A DNA stretch of 64,000 nucleotides from Lithospermum erythrorhizon. Its lineage: Eukaryota; Streptophyta; Magnoliopsida; Boraginales; Boraginaceae. The notes beneath the pieces were generated by a model. That model made no database searches, was not told the DNA's origin, and saw only the letters and a list, made by a program, of their open reading frames with translations. Where the stretch lies: contig JADFUC010000025.1 of assembly GCA_019722365.1 (NCBI GenBank), positions 62,001-126,000 of the forward strand. The letters are read 5' to 3'. Shown here one piece after another: positions 11,340 through 23,539 of the stretch. Position numbers and translations under genes: made by a program. Every line of letters begins with the position of its first letter. The stretch's first letter is position 1.

Positions 11340-12660
11340 GAGTGCCAAGAGGAGTCTATGTGGAGATTCGTGAAAAACCGGCCCATGAAGAAATTATAAG
11401 CTTGCCTGTGTTAGAGGAGCTAGAAGATCGGAGAACTACTATAGCGAGATACTCGTTAAATGGTCAACTCCCTGAGCACATAAGCCGAAAGATCGAAACA
11501 CGCGGTTTTTAGATTTTACATGTATGAGGAGAGGAAATTTATCACGAGGAGATCATGGGATGGTCCATTGCTTAGTTGCGTGTCACAGGAAGATATTCCC
11601 AAAGTACTTGCTGAAGTGCATCAAGGGTGGTGTGAAAGTCATATTGGAGGAAGATCTCTCGTGATAAAAATCACACGAATTGGATACTTTTGGCCTACCT
11701 TGGTTAAGGATGCCATGAACTATGTAAAGAGATGTGACGTATGCCAAAGGATGGGATCGATGCAAGCGCTTGACCCTACCGCCTCCGTTACTCGATATTG
11801 AGCTGTTGCATTCGCTATGTGGGGCATTGACTTAGTGGGAAAATTACCCAAGGCCAAGGGGAGCCTCGAATATGTGGTAGTTAACAGACTGCTTGATAAA
11901 TATAGATTGACTACGCCTCTCAAGAAAACCGGCGGTAATGACGTAAGTAAGATTTTTTATGTAAACATGTTATAAAACAAGCACTTTGGGGTCCCAAAGA
12001 TCCTTGTCTCACGATAACCGGGCCACAATTTAAGTGAAAAATTGGGTGAGGATTACTGCGGATGTATATATACTGACACAGGTTTTCTGCAGTTTTATTT
12101 ATAGACAGTACAGTAAGTCGAGTTAGGAGTGATGAATCATGAGCTTCTTCCAAGGGGTATTAGGAAGAACATGATTCAGAGCGAGTCAAAGAAAGGGGCA
12201 GAGATTGAGGAACTCCGAGTTGTCCTATGTTCCCTCAGGACAACTCCTTCACATGCTACAGGAGAAACCCCTTTTAGCCTCGTATATGGCTCGGAGTAGT
12301 ACTCACACTTCATATTTACCAGTAGACTTAAAATCGAAGAAGAAAATAAGCAAGGAATGAGAGAACAACTTACCTTTGTGGATGAACTACGTGACCGAGC
12401 TTTGTACAAAATGCAAAAATATAGGCATCTCATGGCTCGCACGTACAATTGGCGAGTGAAGAATAAGGTTGAGTGGGTGATTTGGTGTTAAGGTTGTGAT
12501 CGATCGGCTGCGTCACCGAAACAAAAGACAAGTTGAAATTCTAAATGGGAGGACTGCAAATGATAGGGATGAGTTGGCCCGAGAACTTATGAGTCGAGAG
12601 GCGAATGGGAGACAATCACAAATGCTTGGCATTGCCCCTACAATAAAGCAAAATACTCTT
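11340..12660 (+). pseudogene. Integrase of the Tat element (broken)
   Basis: The zinc-binding HHCC domain is readable at 11,600-11,760: EVHQGWCESHIGGRSL gives the two His, and CDVCQRMG the CxxC pair. The catalytic core begins with MWGIDLVGKLPKAKGSLEYV (11,818-11,875) and continues with FGVPKILVS near 12,000. The C-terminal part shows [20 protein letters not shown] near 12,230. Stops at about 11,800, 11,970 and 12,298 show that it is inactive. The enzyme would insert the cDNA copy into the chromosome. Confidence 0.75.
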
Positions 12661-12669
12661 TATGTTTGA

Positions 12670-13750
12670 GAGAGCACATGGTTCGGTTATATCATCCACC
12701 TTTTAATGCACTTCATGGTTCAGTTATATCCGCCATCTATGTTTATCAATAGAAAGTTCGAGGCTCGGTTCAATCCACCACCTTTTATATGTTAATAATT
12801 GGCCAGTATTGACATTATAGGAGATAGTCGCAAGGTTGGTGATCACTCACCTTGCTTAAAAACCAATTGAGATAGCACGTCCGCTGGCGGATATCGTACT
12901 TATGAGAACTGACATGGGATGAGCATTAAAATGAGGAAACACTTTCATTTCCGGCGGATTCGAAACATTCGCTCAAGAGGATTCGAAACATTCGCTCAAG
13001 TGGATCCTAGTATACCAAATCCTAACATGCTCGCTCAGGCAAATTCTAGGAACTCCAAAAACCCTTCCCTAGAAGGTAAAAATGACTTTTGAGGCCTCTC
13101 GAGGGACTCAACCCTAGAGTGTGATAAGCCTCTTTAATAGAGTAAAAACAACTATCATAAGGGGGCAAAAGAGAACAGATATAATGAACGATTATAGTAA
13201 ACGATTGAAATGAGATGACAAAAAAATACAAAAGGAATATTGTTCATAACAGTGAAATTGTTCAAATAATTTGATTGAAGAGATATTACAAGCGAAGCTT
13301 TGGATCATAAGAGCAGGACTAGAGACTTTGGGCAACATCATCTTTACCATTGGAGGGTAAGTCTACATGCACATCGCCCACGAGGGCTATCAGAGCTCCC
13401 CTCATACACCCAGCGGCGAGGGAGGCGGATCTAGAGAACAACCCTCATACCATAGGGGGATAGGTCTCTTTTCAGCAATCACGAACAGTGCAGGTACTCG
13501 CTTTGGTGATGAGGCTAGATGTGTAAGGTAGGCGGCGCATTCCGTCCTACTTTTTTGAGGTGGGTGGGAGGCTGGCAGAGATCATGAATCGTTCTCTTGG
13601 CATAATCTATGCAGAGGCATTTAACCATTTGCGGCGAAGCTTGAGCCCTCGCTATCCTTTTGGAGTGCAATTAAATCGTGTCAATGCGCTACTGCGTCTC
13701 CAGCTCACGTAGCGAGCATGCATGGCGGCCTTCTCGACAACTTGACCCTT
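12670..13750 (+). other. Untranslated region between integrase and antisense ORF of the Tat element
   Basis: No coding frame of note. It contains loosely repeated phrases (ggttcggttatatc and ggttcagttatatc near 12,680-12,730) and a perfect 23-bp tandem pair listed separately. Low-complexity repeats here fit the variable 3' region of Tat elements. Confidence 0.4.
12956..13001. repeat. 23-bp tandem duplication
   Basis: Two adjacent units that start ggattcgaaacattcgctca differ only in their last base. The unit length is 23 bp with no spacer. Confidence 0.85.
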
Positions 13751-13799
13751 CTGACTTCAACATATGCCTCTTTGACACCCGGCCGGCGAGGCGCCTCGG

Positions 13800-16520
13800 C
13801 AGTCACGTTCTACAGAGCTTTAGAAACTGTGGCGTTCTCCCTTTCGTGACATATCCTTGCTGCACCGTGAAAAGCTTGTTGGTTGTAGCAATCACCTTCC
13901 TCAAAACCTCAACCTTTTTATGAACATTTCGGTGCTCATGAGTCAGACGGTTGGCTCGCTTGGCCAAGACATAAGCTCCATTTAGCGCCGGTAAAGATGT
14001 AAATGTCAAGGCAAGGTGCAAACAATGAAAGAAAAAAGGAGGAGATAAGGGTACGAACCTCGTTCATATATTCCGCAGTATGAGAAAACCCTTCGTAAGG
14101 ATCCTTAGGGGGGGTGTATCTGACAGCAACCTTCTTGTTGAGCAAGGGTTTTACTGCATGGAAGTGAAATCACTGGGTGATTTCAAATTGGGGAGGGAAT
14201 ACATGTGGAGGCCCTTGAATGCCGATCATCGCTAGGGAACTTTGGACTACTAAATAACCTTTCTTCTCTGTAGCGATGGGGCTCTTGACGGTAGGAGGAG
14301 CCTGGCGTAATCCTAGGATGGATTGGTTAGAGAGGGGAGAAATGCTTTGGTGTCGTTGGAAGGGAAATCAAGTTCCTCGTGATGCTGAGAAAGAGTGGTA
14401 GAAAAATCTAAATCCACTATATAGAAATTATTTTGTGGGATTGAATCTTTGAGGACAAAGGGGAGTCAGCTAGCGCGATTCACTCCCATAACGGGGATCA
14501 CCTCTGGGAGTTGAGGTCTCGGGGGGGCACGGGGACGATGCTTCTTGGGGCCGGACTTTGAGTCGTTTAATGGAGTTTCGAACTTTGAAGGAGGGAGGTT
14601 CCCTGGCTAGCCTCTTCAACATCGAAGGGATCTTGGCGAGGAGGAATCTTTGGGAGGAATTTGGCCCAATGGTTGGAGAGTTGCTGAATGCTTTGGAGGA
14701 GAAGGACCGGAAGCCAAAGGGGTAGTAGAAGAGAGGATGCAGGATGCATCGGCCTTTTTAGTTTTATCTTGAGTGATAGCCTTTCGAGGAAAAAGTGGCG
14801 GCCAATACGAGACCTGTCAACATTCATAAGAGAGACAATCTCCTCTGCGAAAAACAAGGAAATGTGTTAGAAACACAGATTAATAAAATAAAAGGAAGAA
14901 AACAAGAGATATACATTATACTCGGGGAAGGAGGCTCAGCCCCAAAGACAGGATTAAACTCCTTGTCATATACCAAACCGGCCTTAACAAGGATAGCCTG
15001 GAAATGCATGAAGAATACGGAGGAGATTTATTGTCATCTTGAGGAAGGAGGGATTGCATCCTAGTCACGACAACTATATCATCCGTTGTCTTTGTGGGAA
15101 TCTTTAGCGCTCGCTGCAGCGTCGAATCTGAGGGACACAAACAGTCATACCTCCTCGAGTGAAAAACTATTTCTTATGATAGCGTTTATCAGGAATTCTA
15201 TTTGGATGGGGTCCGGATAAAATGTTTCATTTTCTTCGAGCAATGAATATGGTTTGGAATTGTGAGTGGGAAACGTAAAACAGGGCAGAAAACAAAGAAA
15301 CGGTTGGTTCAACTTCACACATACGACATGCGACTTCAAAGATAGTTATATTTAGCCACCCACCGATAGGTGCAAGTTGGCCAGGGGCTCGGTTGATGAT
15401 AGGCCAAACTATTTAAAAATGGGGAAAACGGAAGTCTCATTCCGTATATGAAAACTGACGTGTTACGCTTTGAGAATTATAACGAGGTTAGACGAAGTCG
15501 AAAGAATGGATTACATTTATCGAGGAGATAGATTCTTTAAGAAGAGGCGAGACGGTGTCTATATCGTGAGGAATGGAAGTAAGGTTTAGCATTCCATACA
15601 GTTGTGGTGTCGGGTTAGGTCGGCAGGAAGGGAGTTCTTTACGAAAGTAGGAAGGGATGCCATAATACCTTGGTATATAGCCTAGGCCCTTTCAGCTTCT
15701 TTAGGATTCGCTAAGGCAGGTGGAGGAACCATGGTCTCAACGATTGGAATGCTTAGGAGTTGCACATTGGATCCAGTCGCCTCTGATACCGGCATGCCGC
15801 TTATCAGCGACTTGCGACCTTGTAAGTCACTTGGGCGAACCACGAAGGTCTCGACGTTGGAATGGCGGTCGGTTTTATTTATACATCGAGAGAGAAAAGT
15901 TGTCAATCAGCGAATGAGGGATGAGATTAGGGGCAAATACGTAATTAAAAAAATAAAAGGTCAAAATAAACTTCCTTAACTCTAAAATGACATTATTATG
16001 AGTGAGCCGAGTTAGAGCAGAGATGAAACGATTTGAATATAGCCGTCATCTTGACCTCTAAAACCCAGATTCAAGGCCAAAATCTCAGTCTAAGATAATT
16101 CTGAACTCAAGAAGATAAACCTACTAATTAGACATGCAATCCAATCACCCAATCCCACAATCTCAATTCAGAACATTCCCTAAAATCCGAACCCAAAAAA
16201 ACCCCAAATTCTAGAGAAACTCGAAACTTAAAAAACTGAAGAAACGGTTCATATTCGACATAGATCCATACCATTACAGATAAATAAAACAAGATGGAAA
16301 CGGTCTAAATACATCGTTAGGCGAGGGGAGGAGGAATTTGTAAACGGAAAAATCGGCGAAAAAATTTGAGGAGAAGACGAAGAGCTTGATTAGGGAAGTT
16401 TGGAGGTTTTGGGGGATTAAGTCTCAAGTAAGGGTGAAAGTACAAACAAAGGCAAGAAGCATACCTTTTGCCAGGCGTGTAGAAAGCGTCGACACGTGTT
16501 AGTGGCCGGTGTAGGAATGC
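13800..16520 (-). pseudogene. Probable antisense extra ORF of the Tat element (exon pieces)
   Basis: Opposite to pol, the minus strand holds a chain of open pieces with splice-like borders. Pieces include VVRPSDLQGRKSL at about 15,830, MHFQAILVKAGLVYDKEFNP at about 15,000 ending at a GT, an acceptor-like TTTTTCGCAG at about 14,850 before EIVSLMNVDRSRIG, then FHAVKPLLNKKVAVRYTPPK near 14,130, and a coiled tail ANRLTHEHRNVHKKVEVLRK near 13,900. Tat elements often carry an intron-bearing antisense ORF between pol and the 3' LTR, and position and strand fit this. I cannot name its protein family, and the exon chain is inference. Confidence 0.35.
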
Positions 16521-16699
16521 CACTTATGCAAGAATTGACAGTTCGGGATGGGGAGAACTCGCGGAATGCGAGTAGAGCAGAGGTACTCGAAGTTGACCCA
16601 GTGATGAGTCATGAGGCGACTTCGGTGAGGTCTCGATATCCATATTCCTCGCGTAGGACACTCATAAAAACCCGTCGTCGTATGGCAGGGATTTAATCA

Positions 16700-17165
16700 T
16701 ATTGAAAATGAACTTCATAAATGCGTCCACTTTGAAGAATACAGATTCCATAAGAAAGAAAGAAGAGCGATTGATATGGGGCCAAAATGACAATTTGAGA
16801 ATAAGTATATACCGAATTAACGAGTGTATGGATGTAATTTGTCAGCCAATGAATCATGGGCAGTACTATAAGCTGACCTAATGTCATTACCGCCAATTTG
16901 TTAAAAGACACATGTGCGCTCACGTGGCCGAACTTAAGCGCATTACACGCCTTGCTATGCCTATAAATCTGATACTACTCATCCGGTTTTAGGTAATCAA
17001 ATAATTCCACTCCTTAGTACTTTTATTGTATTTTTTGAATATTTACTAACTTGATAAATTCGAATTAATGCGTGGTCGGTCGGCACAAGCACCGAGGTCT
17101 AACGGCGACATCTGAGGAGATCATTAAACTTAACAAAGGAAAATCATAGCTAATTCGGAGGTTCA
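16700..17165 (+). repeat. Presumed 3' LTR (part) of the Tat element
   Basis: It holds a TATA-like gcctataaat at 16,958 and, 110 bp on, gtggtcggtcgg followed by ggtctaac, gagatcatt, cttaacaaag and catagct. The same succession occurs at 6,980-7,140. The shared part covers about 90 bp and is clearly diverged, so the element is old. The left border is unknown. Confidence 0.45.
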
Positions 17166-17169
17166 GAGA

Positions 17170-18640
17170 TTTAAATTGTCAAGTCGTCCCGTAGGGAGGA
17201 TTTCCACTCGTCGGACCTCTTTATTATAAACGAGTCCAAATTTGAGTGCAGAGCAAGTGCATACCTCGGCGAGGGAAGACAACCCCAGACAGAAGGATGA
17301 GCAAGTGCGCCGATTACTACAAGGATCATGGGCATCGTACAGCTTATTTGCCCGGCGGGGACACTAGTGGCCCGAGAATATTGAAGTCCTCGAAGATGGA
17401 TCGAGGAGCGAGCCGAATAAATGGACATGGGCTCCACAGTGGCCCGAGAATCACGAGAGGCCGGAATGGATAGATTCCAGTATTCTAGCTTCGATAGCGA
17501 AGGGCGGCCATTGAGAGGATTAGCAGCAGTTGGCTCGATTAAGGTATTGAAATTAAGTCAAATGCGAAGTCTGAGCCACCTAATCGTGTCGGTAATAAAT
17601 GAGCTATCAAGGCTCGATCAAAGTAACCGTCCGAGACACTTATAAAAGGTAAAACCTTGAGGCCAAGTCAAGTAAGTTCACTTTGATTCCCAAATACTCT
17701 ACTTTCAGAAGCTAAACTCTTCGATCCATTGCTGACTTGATCGTCCGAGTGTTTTCAACCGGGCAACCGGTCCTTGTTTTGCAGGAACTCTCATTTGGAA
17801 CAAGGTGTATCAAAGCTTGACTTGGAAGATTTGCGATCCGGCCCAAATCGGACCAGATCATCATATAGTCTTAACGGATGTATACCGAACTCTTCAATAT
17901 CCGGACCGATCCGGATGGTAACAACACTATCTGTAACAGTCAGATGCCAAAGTTAGTTATGGAACAATAAAATTGTATATGTGAAGTCAAATAAGAAATA
18001 TATGAAATGGGATGAGTGTTGGAGTATTTATAGGGAGTATGGATAGTTCTTTTCCCTCACTTTTGAATCGCTTGGATGAGAATGTGCCACGTGTTAGACT
18101 CGCTTTTATTTAATGAATAAAAATGTTATTTTTAACCTAGGAGTCGTGGCCTAAAATTCTGACAATGCAGAGGGCCCATGATTCAAAAAAGGAGGTGATA
18201 TCAATGACCTCAATGGTTTCACACTTTCACTAAGAGGTGATAGTTGCAAGACGTGGGCTCCAACTCTTATTATGTTAACCAGAGTATCTTGTATGTTTTG
18301 CGATGTTTTATAAGTTGCAATACTCGGGTAGAGATGTTTACTTGATCAACATTTTTTAAACTTTCCATATTACTTCCACTACTACCAGGAATTGTTTCAA
18401 GATGATGGAGTTATTTTAAAATTCAATTTTAACCTCTAAAGTAAATCATATTTATTAAGGATGTGTAGTTAAAAATAAGATATGTTTAGGTTAGATAAAA
18501 TAGGTTGGTGAGTTTAATTGGTGTTGTTTGACCAAATTATTCTTGTTAAAATTGATTTTGTATTAAAAAACTTTAGGTGCAAAGATTTTCGAAAGTTCAG
18601 GTGTCAAAAATGCATTCCAAATGCCTATCTAAAAGGTTGA
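17170..18640 (+). mobile_element. Mixed fragments of another gypsy-like element
   Basis: Near 17,297-17,345 the + frame MSKCADYYKDHGHRTAYL resembles the gag knuckle phrase YCxFHxDHGHxT of Tat-type gag. Around 17,640 a TATA-like cttataaaag is followed by aaaccttgaggc, an LTR-like promoter region, with a terminus-like stretch ending near 17,940. At about 18,025 a second TATA-like box faces the minus strand (gagtatttataggg). I read this as two or more overlapping scraps. No borders could be fixed. Confidence 0.35.
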
Positions 18641-18649
18641 AATATTTAT

Positions 18650-18960
18650 ATGTGTTATGAATATAACTAAGAACAATGTAAATAAATAATGAATAATAAA
18701 CAAGGAGAAGAATATATTTTATTGCTTGTATAATTGTATAGAATACAATACAATGAGTTGCCTATTTATAGGCTTCTAAGATACAATAATAAGGTAACTA
18801 AGTAACTTGGTAAATAGTAGCCCTAGTTGCTTGCTCGTGAGTTGTTCCATTTCTTGATAAATAAGACAACTTAGTTGGCATTCCGACTCTGGAAGCGGAT
18901 CTGTTAATTATCTCGTAGGCGATTGTTGGAGTTGCTCTAATTCACGGAAATACACTCTTA
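18650..18960 (-). repeat. LTR-like fragment with TATA and poly(A) signal, minus strand
   Basis: On the minus strand, CCTATAAATAGGC at about 18,770 is followed by a CAATAAAAT-type signal at about 18,718 and TTCTCCTTG, the usual promoter-to-polyadenylation layout of a copia LTR. No partner copy or coding part is in the window, so it is a fragment or solo LTR. Confidence 0.4.
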
Positions 18961-19262
18961 GTGTTCTTTGTTCGAGGGTCGTCGTAGCCTGTTGACCTCG
19001 GTTATATGGTAGTTGGATACCCATTTGATCATGACATGCAACGGAGGATTTGATATGTATTCGAGTCCGGCGGTTGAGCTCTTGATAAAATAGCCTTTGC
19101 GTTGTAACTTCTCCTGAGTTTCGTTCAGTCCATGTACTTTGACTTAAATTGTTGGTACTTTCATGCATTTTTATCTTTAGGTAAATTCGTAACACCGTTA
19201 ACTAGAATCATCGCTTGGGGTTAAGTAGATCACATCTTTAACTTTGGTCCTTTATGCTGGCA

Positions 19263-21180
19263 TCATGAAGCCTTTAGGGTAATTAAATTGGATGCTACCT
19301 TTTCCACTTGATTTAGCGGTAGCGTCAGCCCCTTGAGCGCTGCAATGACTTTTTCTCCTATGTTGGGGTGGCTTGGTGAAATTTGGTTTAGGCACCTACA
19401 GCACGTGAGGCTGCAATCCATCCGTCTTCCTTTTTTGATAGAACTTAGCGTCTGCAAAGTGCGCCTCTTTAGTGGTGAGAGCAGTTCTGGAAATGCCTTT
19501 GATCGTCCCATACACACCGTTCTGCCGGTACTTTAAGCTTTGATGTCTGAGTGGAGGAGTACCCATTCTTTGTTGGATCAAAGACTTCCCAATGATGCGT
19601 GTAATTGGCCAGGAATCGTCGCGTGGAACAGCAACATCGTCTAGCTCACCTATCCTTTAGGTGCTTGGTTGACTTTGTATCATGACAGTGCTGCTGGAGT
19701 CTTCCATTGAGATGCCCTAACGACTTGAGGTGTGTGGAGAGGTAGAATGTTCAACTATTTGAGCCTCACGTCATTTCAGCGTTTTGCTTTCAAATGCTTG
19801 ACATCGCGAGAGGTATCAGGATATATAGAGCGAGGCGGGTTGTGGTCACCGTCTTCTTCTAGCATGTCTTAAATGCAATGAAGGTGGCTAATGGCTTTGG
19901 GGGACCTCGGGATGAGGTCCGTGACTTTCTCCTTGATGACGAAGCAACTGCTTTATTGGATGTCACACTGAAATTCGATGGTACTTACTTGATAGTTTGG
20001 CTACGTTCTTGATTGGCTTCTTCCGGGCACTTAGGCTCAGGTAGTTCGATCAGTTTTGCCTTAAGCAGCTCTTCAAACATCCTGGGTATGTCTGACTCGA
20101 AGAAGGGGTACGCCTTGGCTTGCATTTCGCCGTTGTGATCGTTCTTTGTCTCGAGGTTGAGTCCTCACTTTTTGTTCTCTTTGTCTTGAAAGAGAACTTA
20201 GTTCATTTAGAAGTTATGGTGTGGACATCCTTCTTCTCTACCTTGGATGCTTCTCTTGGTTTCTTCGCCTACATGGCTTGGCCTTGTAAGGGAATTAGGT
20301 ATTGCGGTGCCGGCGTACTCTTTACACTTGTTTGCTACTATCTTTCAGCTCACGTATAAGTATTGCTCGATAAATTTGTTCGAGGTCTTTAGTAGTATCT
20401 GATGTCTTTGTAGGTCAGCTATCCACTTGTATGCACATCATGCGATGATGGGAGGATTCTAAGAGCTTTTCTTTACACTTGAGGCATAAGCTTCCCCACC
20501 GGTTGATGTAGTCGGTGACCGGCTCTTTGTTGATGTTGCTTAGGCTCCGGGTGGTTCTATCATCTTAGCGTCCTTAGTCTTTATGAAGCCGGGTGAGGAA
20601 CTCATTCTCAGTGGTGCTTGACTATATATGGAGTTTGATTCCGATTCAGGTATACCGTTCGGCGTTTCCTTTTATTGAGTGGACCAGCTGCTTGACCATG
20701 AGGTGCTCAACATTCAGCGTTGTTGTATGTTTCTATGAAATTAGGCGATATCTTTGCTTGGGGGTTTCCAACCATCGGCTATTTCGGAACTTTAGGGGCG
20801 ATAACCACGAGGCATTCTCGGCTTTATGTATCTGAGGTATGGGGCTTGGCGTATGATATGAAGGCATTCTTTCCCTCTTGGCGTCTTTCATTGCCCACTA
20901 ATATGAGGAATTTTCGGTGACATTTGAGTATGGTTATCGGTTGAGCGGTGGCATTGCTTCACCACCTTTGTTGCCGGTCCAAGGGATGTGCTTGAAGCTT
21001 AATATGGCCAAGGCAGCCTCGCCCAGGCTTTGGCTGTTCGGTGTTCGTGATTGAGTATCTTGTCTGCCATGTGAGAGAGAGACTCTTCTGGGAGTTGCAT
21101 GTGCTTGGACATGTCCTCCACCATCTTTGTTAGGGACGCTATCTGCTCCTTTATGGTGATGATCCCGTCATACGTGAAGG
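19263..21180 (-). pseudogene. Ty3/gypsy gag polyprotein (broken), downstream of LTR B
   Basis: In minus-strand order: EQIASLTKMVEDMSKHMQ (about 21,150), an N-terminal coiled piece. Then HLMVKQLVHSIKGNAERYT (about 20,690), DDRTTRSLSNINKEPVTDYI with NRW (about 20,550), and LCLKCKEKLLESSHHRMCIQ, the core of the gag domain. Next is AYPFFESDIPRMFEELLKAK with LIELPEPKCPEEA (about 20,110-20,020), and lastly EAHFADAKFYQKRK near 19,460. This order is that of a widespread plant gypsy gag. Stops and frameshifts break it at many places. LTR B lies directly upstream on the same strand, so the two are parts of one element. No matching RT was found to the left. Confidence 0.7.
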
Positions 21181-21519
21181 CGATATAAGAATAAATCGGG
21201 AGTCGCCATTAGCTTGATGATATCTTTGATTGGAGCACATTTTTCGTGGATGAAATTTGGGTGTAGAGCCTTGACTAGATGGTGATGAATACCCTTGTTG
21301 AGTAGGATTTAAACCTTCAAGGTATTCAATGTCCCTTTCGCATGTGGGACATGTCGACCAGAATCCTAGAGCGCACAGTTGAAACTGCTCCCAAGGCCCA
21401 CAGTAGTATGTTGGAACTGGAGACCTCAGTTGTGTTCATCTTGAAGGGCTTCTCCCCAGAGAGTCGGGGAGTGGCCGAGGTAGAGATAGTCCACCGGGTT
21501 TACAAGATTTGTATCGCGA

Positions 21520-23316
21520 AGAAAGATATTATTATTTATATGTGCTCCGAAAATAATAAAACCCCTTTCGGGAAATCCTTCCTGGTACAAAGAGATTTAT
21601 CAAACGGTTGGAATCTGAGTATCAGTCTAGTTATCCTATCATTCTAGTTATTTCCTACGTATGCTGAAGTCTACTGTATGGCTGGACTTGATATGGACTC
21701 GAGCTAGCTAGAGCTTAGGTCTGGAGTGGGATATGTGTCCTGGACGGGGCCTGGGTTTGGTCTTAGACTTGAGATATGGTCCGAACCGGGGTGGTTGAGC
21801 ACCTTTGATCCTATGTGGTTGTCTAGACTTAATCATTATCTTGGACTTGGATCCTTGAGATATGGGCTGGATGGAGGGACTTGGACCTCTCCGCTTGATT
21901 GGATAGGTAGGCTAGCTGGTGAGCTGGACGCCTTCTTTGACTTGGATAGGTGGGCAGCTGGATGCTTGACCCTCTTGCTAGATATGTGGGCTGGATGGAT
22001 ACTTGACCCTTCTTTGACTTGGATAGGTGGGTTGGCTAGACGAATTTTACCCCTCTTGTGGTGGGACTTGGATGAACCTTGTAGCTTCAAGGCGGGTTCC
22101 TTCAGCAGTAGGGGTTTTAGTAGCTTCCTTGTATATGATGTTGGATGTAGAGTAGGGGCTTCAGCAGCATATTCATACTCTTTGATTTCACTTGGGGGTT
22201 GAGTGGGTAGTTCAGCTTCTCATCAGCTTGTGGGATGGTCCGCATCTTCTAATGGTATGTTCCAGTCGCCTATTTGGTGTACGAGCTAAGGGCTTCAGCA
22301 GCGTGTTTCCTGCATCTTGTTGGGCATGGACAACTCCACTTCTTGTCGGAGTTTCCGAGTTGTTCGCCTTCCTTGATGGGGGGTTGGACGCCTTTTTTGA
22401 TGCAGGAGATATGGGATTCAACAACTTGATCCTTTCCTGAATTTGATATAGTGCAGGGGCTTCAGCAGCTTGTTGGGATGGACAACTCCACTTCTTTTTG
22501 GTGTTTCCGGGTTGCCCGCCTTCCTTGAGGGGGGTTGGACGCCGTTTTTGAGGCAGGAGGTAGGTGCTTCAGCAGCTTGATCCTCTCTTGAATTTGATAT
22601 AGTGCAGAAGCCTCAACAGCGTGTTTCCTATAGCTTGGTCGGGGAGGGGAAACTCTTTATTTGTTGGAGACTCTAGGTTGTCGGCCTCCCTTGATGGTTT
22701 TAGGCGCCTATCTGGTCTTCAGGTGTCCTGGAGTACTTCTTCCATTTGAATCTTCAAGTTGGAGATGCTTAAGGTGCTCCTCATGGTCTTCTTCTTCAGA
22801 GCTTTTCTACAGCTTTTTCTCCCACTTTCACTTACTTATCCTATTATTTTCGAAAATGAGGCGTATTTATAGGCTTTCGGGCCTGATCCTGATTGGTCGG
22901 TTCGTTTTCAGGTGGACCATGATCTTGACCGTTGATTATGAGGCATGATTTGGACCGTCGGATATTTTGCATGACTTATTTTCCAGGAATATGGATTTTG
23001 AGGATTTCTACGTCAAGGATGAATTTATTTATTCACCCCGACATTCCATTGCTTCATTAATTTAAGTCCCGAATCTTTCAAAAACCCTATTCTAGGTTTA
23101 AAATTAGGTTTATTTAATATAAAATCACAATTTTAACCTAAAAGTAATATCAGGTCCTTGAATCCCGGGAACCCTACTATTTTCCCCTAACTTGAATTTA
23201 ATTCGAAAGCTCGGGTGAACCCTATTCAACACGTGTAATCATGTGATCGGTTGAAACTTAATTCAATTAATAAATCCATAAAATAAATTTTATTAATTAA
23301 AATTTCACTATCTACA
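21520..23316 (-). repeat. LTR copy B (5' LTR of the minus-strand gypsy element)
   Basis: Shares landmarks with copies A, C and D. The TATA-like box, read on the minus strand as CCTATAAATACGCC (about 22,865), gives the orientation. Upstream of it is gatcttgaccgttgattatg (plus strand), and the right end stops at atctaca. The left end carries aaaacccctttcgggaaatc, matching copies D and E. The gag on the same strand follows to the left, so this is the 5' LTR. It is longer than copy A because of internal repeats. The long open frame at 21,726-22,202 comes from these repeats. Confidence 0.65.
21880..22690 (-). repeat. Tandem repeats inside LTR B
   Basis: One set repeats cttggataggtgggc/t and ttgacttggat at roughly 70-bp intervals (21,885-22,040). 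A second set repeats a unit of about 150-170 bp with ggcttcagcagc, gacaactccacttct and gccttccttga, starting near 22,290, 22,457 and 22,608. The units are diverged by substitutions and small gaps. Confidence 0.7.
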
Positions 23317-23539
23317 CTTCAAATTATATTTTAACTTTAATTACTAATAATTATTCTTATTATTTAACTAGTTTATGTTGTACTTTGCCCTTTAATAAAT
23401 GATTGAAATTATTTATTTATTAACCTTATATTTTTTTGTTTGCACTAATATTGAAATTGCATATTTATTAACTTTGTGATTGTAATATTATGTTTATTGG
23501 ATTTAATATTAATATTTGTTGTGTTTACTGTTGTCAAAC

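Larger units (their letters stand above)
6982..17165 (+). mobile_element. Degenerate Tat-lineage Ty3/gypsy retrotransposon
   Basis: About 10 kb in the order gag, protease, RT, RNase H, archaeal-type second RNase H, integrase and antisense ORF remnant, all with stops and frameshifts. The second RNase H and the probable antisense ORF place it in the Tat lineage. The ends are marked by a shared block: gtggtcggtcgg at 7,071 and again at 17,073, then ggtctaac, cgac, gagatcatt, cttaacaaag and catagct, which I take as the LTR R-U5 part. After the first copy comes tggttcccagc, a plausible primer site. CTATAAAT lies about 100-120 bp before both blocks. Outer LTR borders could not be set. Confidence 0.7.

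Noticed and set aside
21726..22202. 158-codon open frame on the + strand
   Set aside because: It lies inside LTR B, opposite to its promoter direction, and arises from the Trp/Leu/Gly-biased tandem repeats there. No family resemblance.
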